Shown: positions 20,513 through 32,692, counted from the first letter of the stretch. The stretch: 64,000 bases of DNA from Mauremys mutica (GCF_020497125.1 NC_059082.1:28604965-28668964), one strand, 5' to 3'. Notes: generated from the sequence alone by a model not told the origin. Numbers and translations: made by a program.

Positions 20513-23500
20513 TTTGTTTGTTTGTTTTTTAAACAACTATCAGTCCCTGAAAATTTAAAAAGTGCAATTATCTAAAAAAAATAGGAAGATGGATATTTAT
20601 TTTCAATAAGGAAGATGCAGCAGTAAATACAGTGAAGGGCTTTTTAAAAAAATGTTTAAACTCCTGTAAACATAAGATTTACATATACATTATATATCTC
20701 CATATAAAAAATGTTCATCTTGAACCAGTGCCATTACACAAGTGATACCAGGCTTTATTTCTTGGCATTGTCAACTCCATGATTCAAAACTACAACTGCT
20801 CTAAAATTGTCCCACTCATACACACTCTCCAGTTCTTTTACTACTTCTGCATTGTTGTGTGTTCTAAATACTCTTAAAGCATCCGATTCAAAAATAAAAG
20901 TTTAGTCTGGAAAAACTGTACCTCACAAATTTTTGCCCTGTTTTCTTAAAATCTTAAGTCACAAGATAAACGCCATCTACTGCTGTCAAGCTTATACTTT
21001 GTAGTATTTCAGCAGATTCTGACACACAGAGCATATTTTTACTGAAAATAACTGATTTAGTAGTCTTGGAGAGTGTAGTGCCATTTACTCCCCTTAGAAA
21101 GGGAGAGCTCTTAAGAGCCAGGTGGATTTGCACCACTGTTTTGAGGCAAAGACCACCATATATCACCTCACAGTACTATACCACAGCACAGCTTTGCATT
21201 CCACACTCGCCTTTCACCAGCTTTAAATCAATCAGGAGGAAATAGTTTAAACATGAACAAAAGAGGGTAGAACTTAGACTCCGTTTTGTGTTGTAAAAAT
21301 ATGTGCAGATATGCACATTAACCTAGACAATAGCTCAAAGTGATTAACAGCCACCTTTGACAAATCTTTGGTCACATTAATCTATAGCCCCTGGGAAAAC
21401 ACTAGTCCATCTTCCTATGAGTAACCACACTTTTCTGGCCCCTTATAACATTGTTTGCACTTTAATATCACATTTCACTGCTATTAGCCCAATGCAGGCA
21501 TTTGAATAATTAATTACTGAAGTGTAATTAAAATTATACCACTAACTAAACAGGTTGCTTAATAATTTTAAACTTGAGTGCCTAAAGCCAAGCTCCTCAA
21601 TCCATATAAAAATGGGCTGATTTTCAGAGGTAATAAGCATTGGGAACTTTCATTGGCTTAATTATAGTTTGCACCGTTAAGCATCCACTGATCTGAGCAT
21701 TAACAGCAGGAATTGGTATACATATAAGATAGCTTCAGATTTAATACAGAGTTCTCCTTTGCATTTTTTTTTAAACTATACTCCGAGGAAATGAAAAACT
21801 AATAAAATTTAAAAGACTCTCTGGAGTCCTTGTTAACCTCCCATCAAGAACCTTAAGGTAAAGCACTACACTAGAGTTATTCTGCTTTTCCAATAACTAC
21901 ATGTAAAGGTGAGCTCACCCAAACCCCCCAACTACAAGGGCTAGGCGATGCATCAGAATTTGAACTTAGATCCAGATCTAATTTTCACAGCTGGTCCCCA
22001 TTTCTGTAACAGGTTGAATAAAACCCCAAATCCCAACATCCTGAGAGTTTGTTTTCAAAATCTGTCTCCAAATTTTGCAGCTCAGGTCCTTGTCTATCGT
22101 GTATATCAAAGCTGCAGCCACATAATAGAAAAAGTGCGTGGGGGGGCGGGAAAGAGGGAAACGAGAGCAGGAGTTTAAATGCATACAGCCTCCAGCTGTG
22201 TTATGGGGTTCATCCACAAGGTATTCAAATTATGGTAGGAGACATGTTTGCCTTATTTCACCCCAGCAATGGTGCCTTCCCCTAAAGCATTCCAAGGTGC
22301 TTTACAATTGTTAGGGGTTTTTTAAATTTTTTGACAGCACTGTACAAAGTCTGCTCACAGTACTGTAATAAAAACCAGTATTAATTAGGAAAAAAAAATT
22401 GAAGCCCAGGGTACTTCCTGAATTAATAGCTGGATGGGAGATGGGGTAGCACAAAGTCAAGTTGAGGCCAAAATAACCTCAGTTAGCTATTCATTTCCCA
22501 GGAAATACCTTGCACTGAGGTCTTTATTGCTATTAGAACCTGTTCAGAATTTTTTTCAGAAGGAAAATAAACGTTTTCCTCCTGATGCTGTCATGCCTTC
22601 CGAGTGTCGTGGAAATGATGTCTCTGAATAATGCTGATCCTGTTGACCTGGATACTTTTAAAGAACTTACATCCAGTAAAGCAGCAAATCCTATTTTATT
22701 TTTTAAAAATTCAGTTTTCACATACAAACACTCTACGTAAGTTACAATACATCAAAATTTTATTCCATTAGAATAGAACAATAATGCTAACCACTGGGGA
22801 AGTATTTGAGCTGTGTTTCTAGTCCAGAAATGTAAACAACTTGAGAACTTAGTTTATATTGTTTCAAACAAGGTGATGAGATGTGTGTTCACTTCCACAA
22901 ACTGGAGCTGACAAGAGTAGGTCAAGATAAGTCACGTCAGAAGACACAGTTAGTGAGGTGTAAATTGGTTAAGGGCATGACAGCTGTATTGTCCCTACTG
23001 AGACTGAGGTTAAGTTTAGATGGTCCAACCAAGGGACCTACATTTCCCACACCAAATACACTAGCAGATGAGACAACATAGGTAGCTTCAGAAAGGAAAA
23101 GCCACTTTTGATCACCTATACTCTCTCCCCTTCCCTTATGTACAGTGTTAGAACTACCCAACCTCAGGCAGAACCTACGTGGTACAAAGAAGCACAGCAG
23201 ACTTTCCACTTCAACTGCTGGCACCAGAAGAAAGGAAATGCAGCCGTAGCAATGTGAAAGGTTGATAATTTTTGGATTCTTTCCTCAGTACAAATCCTCC
23301 CTCTCACCCACTTTCCACATACAGAAATGCCTTAAGGAAACTCTTCCCCCATTAATAGGTTTCCAAAACTATAGTGAGACTGATTTTTCATTTGTGTAGG
23401 GATGGGGAGATGTAATTACTTTCAACTTGCACTGTTTATCTAAGTCTGTGTTACCAACCCACCTCATTAATGTCTCATAAATCTCACTGACATTTGCAAT

Positions 23501-26193
23501 TTTTCCTTCTTTCAATAAAAATACACATACGCACTTAGTTCAGCCCAGAGTCCACATCAGCTTCTGCCAATGCTGATGCAGCCACAGGGCTCCACAGTAA
23601 AAATTCCACTTGTAGAGGGAGATGAAGTAGCAGTGACAGAAAAGTTGCAATTGTCTCTCAACTGCATGGGGGTGTGTAGGTAGCCAGTGCAGCCCAACTT
23701 GTGGGTGCCACTAAAAGATATGCTGACTCTGCACAGTTTCTTAGCAGGCTCAGAAAATCCCCTCAACAGAGAGCAGGCAATGGCAACCCCACCTTCTCCA
23801 CTCAAGTTGAATCCCTCGTCCTTTCTGGTGCCAGAGATAATTGACACCTTCCAGTATCCACATCAATGGAACTACCCATGTTCTTTAATATTTATCACTT
23901 TCATAGCTGCTAGGATTTGAATTGCTCTTTTAGGACCCGATCCTCAAATTTAAAACATATGAGCAGGCCCCTGCACCCTGAGTCCCTTTGAAGCCAGTGG
24001 GGTGCTACAGAGGCCCAGCATGACTGGGGCCTCAACTCTCTTCATTTCTGCAGTTTCACTGGTGAGAAAGGCAGAGCTCTCCGAGCTTTAAACACTAGTC
24101 TGTCAACGCTATTTCTATTGCAAAGGTGTTTTCTGTTTTCAACGCTCTGCCTTTCTGCATGGTCCAGCCCCCTTTTCAATGTGGCTGCTTCTTTTTTAGA
24201 TGCTTTAGTACCTGGATTTTTACACTACCGATTTTATGCTGGTTTGTTCCTGTTCCTATTGTTTTAACTGTGAAGTGCTCCAAGTACCTCAGCTGGCAGA
24301 GATGATGCTTTAAGAAGTAAAATAATTACGTAAGATTATCATACAGTTAAACAATTGTAATGGGCACTTAGCTCTCCAGACAAAGCAAGTGTGCTCCCTA
24401 TTCTACAGTTAGCAACCAAGGGATCTGCAGCATTTTTAACTCCTACCCCACTTTCAACTTACTGAATTCATGGCTTCCGAATAAATACATGTACTATGAA
24501 GAAATTCTAGTTACAATGCTCCAAGAGAGCAGCAATTGTTAATGAAATGTATTATTTGCAGTCTGTTAACACTAACAGTGTGGTAGGCGCTATCCAAACA
24601 TACCATAAAGAAGCCCCCTGCCCAAATGTTTTTTTCAGACATTACTATAAACGCGAAAAAAGACAAACTGAGGTGATTTGGGACATTTTTGTAGTATAAC
24701 TCAAAGATGTCCATTTTAAAATCAAAGCTTTTGGCTTGCCCATTAATCACCAATAAAATCTGAGCCCTTTGGAATTAAAACAAATTAGAATGGCCAAGAC
24801 TGAGGTTTAAAAATTGGCCATTGCATATGAAAAGTATTTTTTTCCAATCAGTTTCACAAGAATTTTTATTTCATGCCAAATAATGTAATTGCATTCAAGT
24901 GGGAACAGATTGTAAGCAACTTTGGTTTGTTTTTTTAAATGTATGTTATTTAATTTTTATTATCAATTTTCTGATAATCAGTACCATAATTCTTTTTAAA
25001 AGATACAGGGCCCAGTTCTGCAGTCCTTATTCACATAGGTCCCGATTCAAGAAAACTTCAATTTTTAGGGCCAATACTTATGCATGTGGTTAACTTTTAA
25101 GTCCTTTCCTGGATTGGGGCTGTGTTGTATCACTGAATCATGCAATAGTCCTACGGAGTATTTGAAAAAGTATGTACTACTCAGTGTGAGTAAGGATTGC
25201 ACAGTATACAAAACAGTATTAAGAACAAGACTAGGAACGCAGGTAACATACCAATACTATATATTGATGCCTTTGAGATCCGTATAGGACCTGCATTAGG
25301 GGAACAAGAGGACCTCAAGATCATATGGTAAACTCTAATACAAAAGCATTCTCCTGAAGGATTATTGATGGGGGGAAAAGGAAAGAAAAGAACAAAATCC
25401 CATATCAATGCCCCTTCACAAGACCTGGGAAGATAAAGCAAGTCAGCAGGACTGTATTTTGGAGATGCTTAACTGCTTTGCCCCACATTTTAAAGAAAAT
25501 GTATTATTTTTATTGTCAACAGCTTCCTCAACAGTCACAAAATTCAGTATTTTTCAAAGCCATTTCTGAAAGAGAATCTGCGTCTTTCCATTTCAAACAG
25601 GATTACTTTTTAGTGACCATCAGTGCTGCTAAAAGCAGCTTTTTAAAAACTCCCTTATTTGCAGCCTCGAGGTTTTTATTAGGGCCCGTTTAAAAAAAAA
25701 AATCTGTCAAAAATTAGGTTTTTGAGTAACACTAATTTTTCATGAAAGGAGTCTGCTTTCCACAGCAAATTTTCCACTTCTCAATCAAAAAAGTCTAACA
25801 CCAAAAAAATCAAAAATTATTCAGAATTATGCCCTGGTTCCACTTGAAAGTTGCCGTTCCATGGCAATGAGTACTGGATGCCTCATGCCTTCATCCTTCT
25901 CCATGGATCAGGCTACCCAGCTGGACCATATCTCCTATGACTCACCACAACAAGAGAGGAGACCATAGTGCATCATGGAAGATGTGCTCTTGCCAGAGAG
26001 CCTGGCCTATAGAGAAGAGTGGGGACATATCTCCCCCAAACCACAACTCACATGAGGCACCACAACGGTACTTCCAAATAAAAATGCTCAGTGGTCAGCT
26101 GAAAGTTTTCCCGTTTTCTATTTTTTACCAAAAAGTTCAATCTTTCTGTGGAAGAAAACCTTATTTTCCAATGAGCTCTCACTAGTATTGTTT
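20513..26193. other. THSD4 intron, no gene recognised
   Basis: AT-rich sequence with scattered short repeat remnants: a possible SINE piece at about 22265-22325, a decayed palindromic fragment at 23935-24035 and another at 25010-25150. Open frames are short and show no domain or splice support. I see no further THSD4 exon on the minus strand. Confidence 0.5.
25010..25150. repeat. Decayed palindromic dispersed repeat
   Basis: Carries cccagttctgcagtccttattcac and tggattggggc-type words. These resemble the flanks of the 7463-7638 palindrome family. Confidence 0.35.
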
Positions 26194-27085
26194 AGTATCA
26201 GAGGGGTAGCCGTGTTAGTCTGTACCCACAAAAACAACAAGGAGTCCGGTAGCACCTAAAATACTAACAGATTTATTTGGGCCTAAGTTTTCGTGGGTAA
26301 AAAACCTCACTTCTTCAGATGCATGGACTTAAAGTTACAGATGCAGGCATTGTATAATGACACATGAAGAGAAGGGAGTTACCTCACAAGTGGAGAACCA
26401 GTGTTGACAGGCCAAGTCGATCAGGGTGGATGTAGTCCGCTCCCACTAATAGATGAGGAGGTGTCAATTACAGGAGAGGCAAAGCTGCTTTTGTAATGAG
26501 CCTGCCACTCCCAGTCTCTATTCAAGCCCAAATTAATGTTGTTAAATTTGCAAATGAATTTTAGTTTTGCTGTTTCTCTTTGAAGTCTGTTTCTGAAGTT
26601 TTTTTGTTCAAGAATAGTTACTTTTAAATCTGTTATAGAAGGTCCAGGGAGACTGAAGTGTTCACCTACTGGCTTTTGTATGTTACCATTCCTGAGTCCA
26701 TTTATTTTTTTACGTAGGGACTGTCCAGTTTGGCCAATGTACATGGCAGAGGGCCATTGCTGGCACATGATGGCATATATCACATTAGTAGACGTGCAGG
26801 TGAACGAGTCCCTGATTGTGTGGCTGGGTCCTCTGATGGTGTCACTAGAGTAGATATGGGGACAGAGTAGGCAACGAGATTTGCTACAGGGATTGGTTCC
26901 TGGGTTGGTGTTTCTGTGGTGTGGTGTGTAGTTGCTGGTGAGTATTTGCTTCAGGTGGGGGGGTTGTCTGTAAGCGAGGACTCGCCTGCTTCCCAAGGTC
27001 TGTGAGAGTGAGGGATTGTTTTCCAGGATAGGTTGTAGATTGTTGATGCGCTGGAGAGGTTTTAGCTGGGGGCTGTACATGATGG
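26194..27085 (-). mobile_element. Penelope-like retroelement, 5'-truncated
   Basis: The minus strand carries a GIY-YIG endonuclease frame and then a 3' tail ending in cggctacccctctgatact at 26194. The same tail occurs at the end of the second copy (28369). The reverse transcriptase part is absent, so the copy is 5'-truncated near 27085. Confidence 0.8.
26421..27080 (-). pseudogene. Penelope-like element GIY-YIG endonuclease fragment
   Basis: A 219-residue open frame. A cysteine-rich motif (CSKSRCLLCPHI) precedes the nuclease core, NVIYAIMCQ, then MYIGQTGQSLRKKINGLR, then GEHFSLPG and RNRLQRETAKLKFICKFN. The YAI and YIG elements, the following basic residue, the histidine and the late glutamate match the GIY-YIG family, which Penelope-like elements use to nick target DNA. 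No stop breaks the frame, but the missing reverse transcriptase makes the copy nonautonomous. Confidence 0.8.
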
Positions 27086-27796
27086 CCAGTAGTGTTCTGT
27101 TATTTTTATAGCACTTAAGTCTGTGCTAGGCAATTTGCTTGCTCCCCACCACAGAAGGTTTAATCCTGCACACACCTACTATACACATAGCACCTATTAT
27201 GGTAGTATTCCTTCTTCAATTTCACTACTTACAAAAATACGCAATACACCTGGAATAGCAAGGAGGGATGAGTTTTGATAAGGTTCTTGCAGTTTTTCCC
27301 AAAAGAAAATATTTTTGGAATCTTCATTCCACAATAAATTATGACACTTCATCCCAATTTGAAATTCCATTTGCTGACTAGCTCTAATCAAAACAATGCT
27401 TAACTGAAAAGCCCCTCTATGCTCTCCTAGGGAACAGAGCTAACATCAGAACAATAAATGGCAATGATGTCCTGTAACAGCATGTGCTGACTCAGGAACT
27501 AACTCAGCACCTTGTCACTCAATTCCCCACCAGTTTACATTAATTGAGTTCCGACTGAAAGACAAGGAGTTGGCAGAGGAGGTCAATTAATGGAGTGGAG
27601 ATCTTGCTGAGGGGCTAACAGCGTGGAAGACTCCCCAGAAGCTAGGACTATATAAGCAAACAGGAAGTTCCTGAAGGAGATAGAGAGATTAAGGAAGGCA
27701 GAGGTAGGGAGGACTGGCTGCTGCTATTACTCTACGGTACCCCAGAAGCAAGTGGAGAAGCTGGCCACGGATTGTAAACCTATATATAACAAAGCA
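27086..27796. other. Intron; possible LTR-like remnant
   Basis: At about 27590-27770 there is promoter-like sequence (gaagctaggactatataagc) followed by purine-rich sequence, reminiscent of an LTR promoter region. No matching LTR partner or boundaries are visible, so I leave it unassigned. Confidence 0.3.
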
Positions 27797-27809
27797 CAGT
27801 GGTGGTTAA

Positions 27810-28369
27810 AGCAGCAAAGAGTCCTGTGGCACCTTATAGACTAACAGATGTTTTGGAGCATGAGCTTTCATGGGTGAATACCCACTTCGTCGGATGCATG
27901 TAGTGGAAATTTCCAGGGGCAGGTATATATATATGCAAGCTCCCTGGCCACACAATAGCAGATCTTAAGGTAGCCATCCTGCAGCAAAAAAACTTCAGGA
28001 CCAGACTTCAAAGAGAAACTGCTGAGCTTCAGTTCATCTGCAAATTTGACACCATCAGCTCAGGATTAAACAAAGACAGTGAATGGCTTGCCAACTACAA
28101 AACCAGTTTCTCCTCCCTTGGTTTTCACACCTCAACTGCTAGAAGAGGGCCTCATCCTCCCTGATTGAACTAACCTCGTTATCGCTAGCCTGCTTCTTGC
28201 TTGCATATATATACACCTGCCCCTGGAAATTTCCACTACATGCATCCGACGAAGTGGGTATTCACCCACAAAAGTTCATGCTCCAAAACGTCTGTTAGTC
28301 TATAAGGTGCCACAGGACTCTTTGCTGCTTTTACAGATCCAGAGTAACACGGCTACCCCTCTGATACTT
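27810..28369 (+). mobile_element. Short Penelope-like insertion with inverted terminal segments
   Basis: The left end (aagcagcaaagagtcctgtg) is the inverse of a segment near the right end (cacaggactctttgctgctt), and the match extends about 150 bases inward, including the gaagtgggtattcaccca words. Between the arms lies the end of a GIY-YIG coding region on the plus strand. A 13-base duplication, cagtggtggttaa, flanks the unit (27797-27809 and 28370-28382). Penelope-like elements are known for pseudo-LTRs in direct or inverted orientation, which this fits. Confidence 0.8.
27955..28164 (+). pseudogene. Penelope-like GIY-YIG C-terminal fragment
   Basis: About 68 codons in frame to TGA 28162-28164, reading DLKVAILQQKNF, RLQRETAELQFICKF and SGLNKDSEWL. 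These align with the end of the protein at 26421-27080. The GIY-YIG core itself is absent, so it is only a fragment. Confidence 0.8.
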
Positions 28370-28382
28370 CAGTGGTGGTTAA

Positions 28383-29006
28383 GAAGAGCTGAAGTGATTG
28401 TGATCAGTTACTGAGGCTGGAAAGTACTCTCAGGAGACAACCCAGGACAGAATCACATTCAGAAAAGCATTTAGTATGAGCTTAAGTGCTTTCCTGAACA
28501 GGAGAATCAGGGCCTAAATGACTACTACTTAATTACGATAGTAATAGAACTTTGCATGAGACAGATATGAAATTCTACCATCCGGATATACAGCGCAGAA
28601 GTTGCCAAAGTCTAAGAAGAAAGTTCAAATGCTGTGGATATCATTTTCATTGAGTGTACTATGTTACTTTAAAAAAAATTCAGACACTTTCTTTAATTAC
28701 CTCTTCTCTTAATTGAGACAGGCCACATAATTCTGTCTCAACTAAAATAACAGTATAGTAAGAGAAGAATTTCTGCCCCAAAGTCATCAGGAGAGGACAA
28801 AGCATGTTTTCAGAGCTCTTTTCCCCCAGCATACCCACAAAAAAGGCATCCATAATGTGAAGAGAGACCATCCAAAACTACTGGCTCTGATGCAAACCCC
28901 TGAAATGATTGAAAGAGGGAAGGACTTCACTTTGGCCCCTCTTTCCTGCAGTTATGTGCAGGACACAAATGCGGGGAGGGGCAAGCCATCTATAGCTGTA
29001 GAAGAG
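28383..29006. other. Intron, nothing clear
   Basis: A decayed palindromic-repeat piece is visible at about 28460-28520 (gcttaagtgctttcctgaa). The rest is unrecognised. Confidence 0.4.
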
Positions 29007-29062
29007 ATGCCTATAGGAGGATGCGCAGCAGCAGCAACTACTGCGCATCCTCCTATAGGCAT
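29007..29062. repeat. Perfect 22-bp hairpin with 12-base loop
   Basis: Arm 29007-29028 pairs without mismatch with 29041-29062 around the loop cagcagcaacta. It lies 45 bases before a hAT-like element. It could be a small palindromic insertion, a repair-generated inverted duplication or a hairpin RNA precursor. Confidence 0.9.
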
Positions 29063-29107
29063 TATGCTTGCCATTTGTCTTCACATGCATAATTTATCTA
29101 GGCCAGT

Positions 29108-29270
29108 ACGTCCCCGCCGCTTCCAGCGGCTCCCATTGGCTTAGAGCAGTGAACCGCGGCCAGTGGGAGCCACGATTGGCCTGACCTGCAGATGCGGCTG
29201 GTCAACAAACCAGCCCGGCCTGCCAGGGGCTTTCCCTACACAAGCAACATCCCAAGTTTGGGAAACACTG
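29108..29270. mobile_element. hAT-like GC-rich element, second copy (half)
   Basis: Same family as 17965-18172: it shares gctcccattgg, agcagtgaaccgcggccagtgggagcc and gccaggggctttccc, and ends gtttgggaaacactg. The left half is missing. Confidence 0.5.
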
Positions 29271-29274
29271 CTAT

Positions 29275-30494
29275 AGGTATTCCTGTTGGAGCAGTACACC
29301 TCTCTCCCCACATATACACAATACAACCAGAGCCACAATCGAGCACTAAGGTCCAAACTGGTTTATTCGTCCCTTCCAAAAAGGAATCCAGTTAAAATTT
29401 TAAAGTAGGTCAAAATTTGGGCTAAGCTCTCCATTCCCTCGCCCCCGCCATTTAAATTTTCTAACTCTACCCGATTAGCCATTTATAGTTCAGTGTTTCT
29501 ACATTCTCAATTGCATTAAGAGACCATTCACATTTGCTGATTTCTCTACTTTCCTGGTTGGCTGCCTGAGAACTTTTCCACTTCTTTCCAAAAGGTACAA
29601 ACGTAGTTTGCTTCTTTGAAGGACACCCATTGCTCGTGGAATATATTTGACTTGGAAGCAGTCCCATTTCATCTTACTATGCTTTCAGATGTTAACTCTT
29701 CTCAGTCACAAATCTTAATTCCTATTTTATTGTTTTAAAGAAATCTACTCAAGTTATGGATCATATATAAATCTGAAAACAGTAATTATAAATATTCCAA
29801 AAACTTTGAACTAATTCTCTACATTATTAAAATACAGACTTTTTTGAATGACTTGGGACAGTTTCTTATACCTCCCCATTTTATGGGCTATTGAAGAACA
29901 AATTTTACAGTATATAAATCGTATGTAGAGCTCATTAATATTTGGAATTCATTTTCTACCCACCAAATACAGTACCCTCCCTTGCAACAAACATTTGACC
30001 TCTGGACTTCACAAAATTAAGAACACATATTAGGCCTGCCATGCCAATCCATTTCATTTTAAATTTTAAAAAAATTCCTAGTGTCTTTACAGTCACCGGC
30101 AAAACATCTCAAAAGTTACACAACATAATAGGCTCTAAAGCCACAAGGGACCATTTTACACAAGAAAGAAATAATTTGTTACATAAATAAGACTTAAACA
30201 TCTCAATATCAATCACTCTCTTTTCAAGACTTCCTCCTTGGAAAAACTTCTATACATCTGTACACAGATTTGCATCATAACTAGAGAAGTGTAAAAAAAA
30301 TTAAAATCCCCAACATAAACCAAGAGGACTGCCATCATACAGGAAAGCAGAGCTGAATTAGGCTTTATCCTCATTTTAAGATTCCATATTACAAGGCTGT
30401 TGTACTGTATCCTAACTTCTTCACAATGTTCAATACTGAGTTCTGCCCATTCTCCTCTCCTAAATGTTCTGTTCATCTCCTTTTCCAACTGCAG
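29275..30494. other. Intron, nothing recognised
   Basis: AT-rich, no gene or clear repeat. The final bases, about 30470-30494, form a pyrimidine tract ending in CAG that precedes the next entry. Confidence 0.5.
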
Positions 30495-30773
30495 AGGCTG
30501 CTCTAAGCTGCGCCAGCCACCAATCGCCCCCAGGAGCTGCTACCACAGCTAGGGATAGCCAGAATGGAGAGGAAAACACCAGACAAGTCCAGCAGGTTGA
30601 TAGCGGAAATGCTACCGAAGCTGTAGCCCACCAGAGGATTCCACCTGGGCAGGGAAGGCCCCCCACAAGCTGGATCAGACAGACAGTTTTAGAATGGCTT
30701 TGCACTGCTGATTCAGGGACATTCATCTATTTTATGTCTTTAATTTCTATATTTTGGGAGAAACAAGAATAAA
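30495..30773 (+). other. Candidate plus-strand terminal exon of unknown nature
   Basis: A pyrimidine-rich tract ending ACTGCAG at 30494 is followed by 90 codons in an open frame, a TAA stop at 30770-30772 and, overlapping it, AATAAA at 30768-30773. The conceptual product is glutamine-, serine- and alanine-rich (TARDSQNGEENTRQVQQ, then GQGRPPTSWIRQTVLEWL). I do not recognise the family. The composition is less AT-rich than its surroundings. It could be an exon of a transcript antisense to THSD4, a piece of an unidentified transposon, or chance. Confidence 0.3.
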
Positions 30774-31788
30774 GTGAAATTGCCCGGAACTAGAAATGTC
30801 AGCATCTGAACCTAGTTTGGTTCCAAGTAAGCTTTGATGTGCAGAACTCACTGAGACAAACATAGGGGGAATAAGTATGCTGCTGCTGTTTGACAGGAGA
30901 GAGTTTCCTGCAAGCTGTCAAGTCAGCCCCTTTTCCCCAGAAATGGAGAGTCACGGGTGTATTGCTGGGTTTATCTCAGGGTAAGCGCAAGGGTTCTCAA
31001 CCAGCAAGCCAGTTGAAATTGAAGGAGCAAAGAAACAGAGCATAGAAAGGCAAACTTTGACAAGGTAGCACAGGATCGCACGTCTATCCAAGAAATTAGG
31101 CCTCAAAGGTGGGCATGGCCACAGGTTGCTTGAGGGTAAGTGCATTCTCAACTATATTTTAAGCTTTGAGATTCTGGCATGAACTAATGAAGTTCTGTCT
31201 TTGGGGAGTGACAGGAACATAGAGTTAATATTAAATCAGAAGAGGGGAGCTGTTAGAGATTGAATTGTTAAAATGATATACACTGACTTCAGTGGATATT
31301 AAAATAAGGGCTAGTCAAGGTGAGCATTTAAAAAAAGGTTCATTTACTTTAAAAAAAAAATCAGTTTTTCCTATAGAAAAAGCAAAAGGGATATGAAAAA
31401 GAGAAGGGACGACAAAACAAAAACAACAAACCAGAAAACCAAAACGTCCTTTTTATTGAAAGACAGGAAATTTTGACCAGAACGCAAAATTTGGTTTAAA
31501 AGCCATTTTTCATCACAAGTAGGTTTGAAGACAAAATTTCAAACTAGTTCTAATTAAAATAGGCTGATGAGATTGGTACCTGAGGGGCATAGCACAGTTA
31601 TCCTTTACTAGGTTTACTATGAGGTTGGCAAAGGGTAATGGATCATGGGGGGAAATTACTAGATCACAAAATTATATTTTAAGCGGAGATATTAAAATAG
31701 CTTGCAGTTTTATTTTGCCTGCAGGCAAAATTATCACACTCATTTTTGGTTTTAGAACATAAACAGCAGATATTGAAATATAATACAC
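30774..31788. other. Intron, nothing recognised
   Basis: AT-rich sequence with A-rich patches; no gene or clear repeat seen. Confidence 0.5.
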
Positions 31789-31791
31789 TAA

Positions 31792-32079
31792 GGCCTGGTC
31801 TACACTGGGGGTGGGGGGTGTCGATGTAAGATACGCAACTTCAGCTGTGGGAATACTGTAACTGAAAACGTATCTTATTCCAACTTACCTCCCATCCTCA
31901 CGGCACACGATCGACGGCCGCGGCTCCACCATCAACTCCGCTACCGCCACTCCGGAGTTCTGGAGTCGATGGGGAGCGCGTTTGGGGATCGATACATCGC
32001 GTCTCAATGAGACGCGATATATCGATCCCCGATAAATCGAACGCTACCCGCTGATACGGCGGGTAGTCTGGACGTACCC
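31792..32079. mobile_element. Harbinger MITE
   Basis: Starts ggcctggtctacact directly after TAA (31789-31791) and ends tctggacgtaccc at 32079, the same terminus type as the autonomous element at 10233. A near-perfect hairpin (31984-32005 with 32009-32030, one mismatch) fills its right half. The right target-site copy is degraded. Confidence 0.8.
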
Positions 32080-32261
32080 AGAGTATCACAAGCTCTCTCT
32101 TAGACAGCCCTCCAAAACAGTTTGTGGATATTACAGACCCATGCTATTCTTCCCTGAGATTTGCCCATCAATTAATTTAATATCTGGCATGAAGAGAGAC
32201 ATTCTTCAAACACACCATTCACACCAAGCTATGGAATCAATTACACGTGCAAGAACAGTAC

Positions 32262-32692
32262 CTCCTCTCTGGCTTGGTTCTGTGCCTTTGAGAATGCCGG
32301 CTGCCTCTCAATGTTCCTCTGTGCAGATGGCTGTCATTGCGGCTGGTGGAGGAAACTGAAGCCCAAAGACCTCTCTGAAGCTGCTCCTCGTTTCTGTGAA
32401 GTGGCACGGATGTACGGATGGCAGAGATGACATGGCCAGAATAAGAGGTCAATGGATCTTCACGATGGTGGGAATGCTGGGGTGCAAGAGTTCTTTCCAA
32501 GGCTGGGTACTGTTGCCCCGGTCTAGAATAAGCCCTGTCATGGTAATAGCTTGGGAGGCAGGGCCGGGTTTGCTCCATCACCCCACCACTGCAACTTCGA
32601 GAGCAAGCAGACCAGGGGCCCCAACTGCCCCATATGCCTGGGATTCCTGCACTGCTGTCTTCAGAACTTTGTTCTTCTATCCTCTGGGGAAC
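32262..32692 (-). CDS. THSD4: THSD4 exon encoding the first thrombospondin type 1 repeat
   Basis: On the minus strand the acceptor ..CCTCAG ends at 32693 and the exon starts GTT CCC CAG, encoding VPQR. It then reads GIWGSWGPWSACSRSCSGGV, an N-terminal TSP1 repeat with the WxxW and CSxxCxxG motifs. After that come EQTRPCLPSYY, a low-complexity linker, AIRTSVPLHR and LRGSRHSQ. These match my memory of THSD4 (ADAMTSL6), a secreted ADAMTS-like protein that associates with fibrillin-1 microfibrils in the extracellular matrix. The exon is 431 nt, starts in phase 0, which suits the upstream exon at 50488, and ends AG at 32262 before the donor GTACTG. No stop occurs within it. The next exon was not found to the left. 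Confidence 0.92.
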
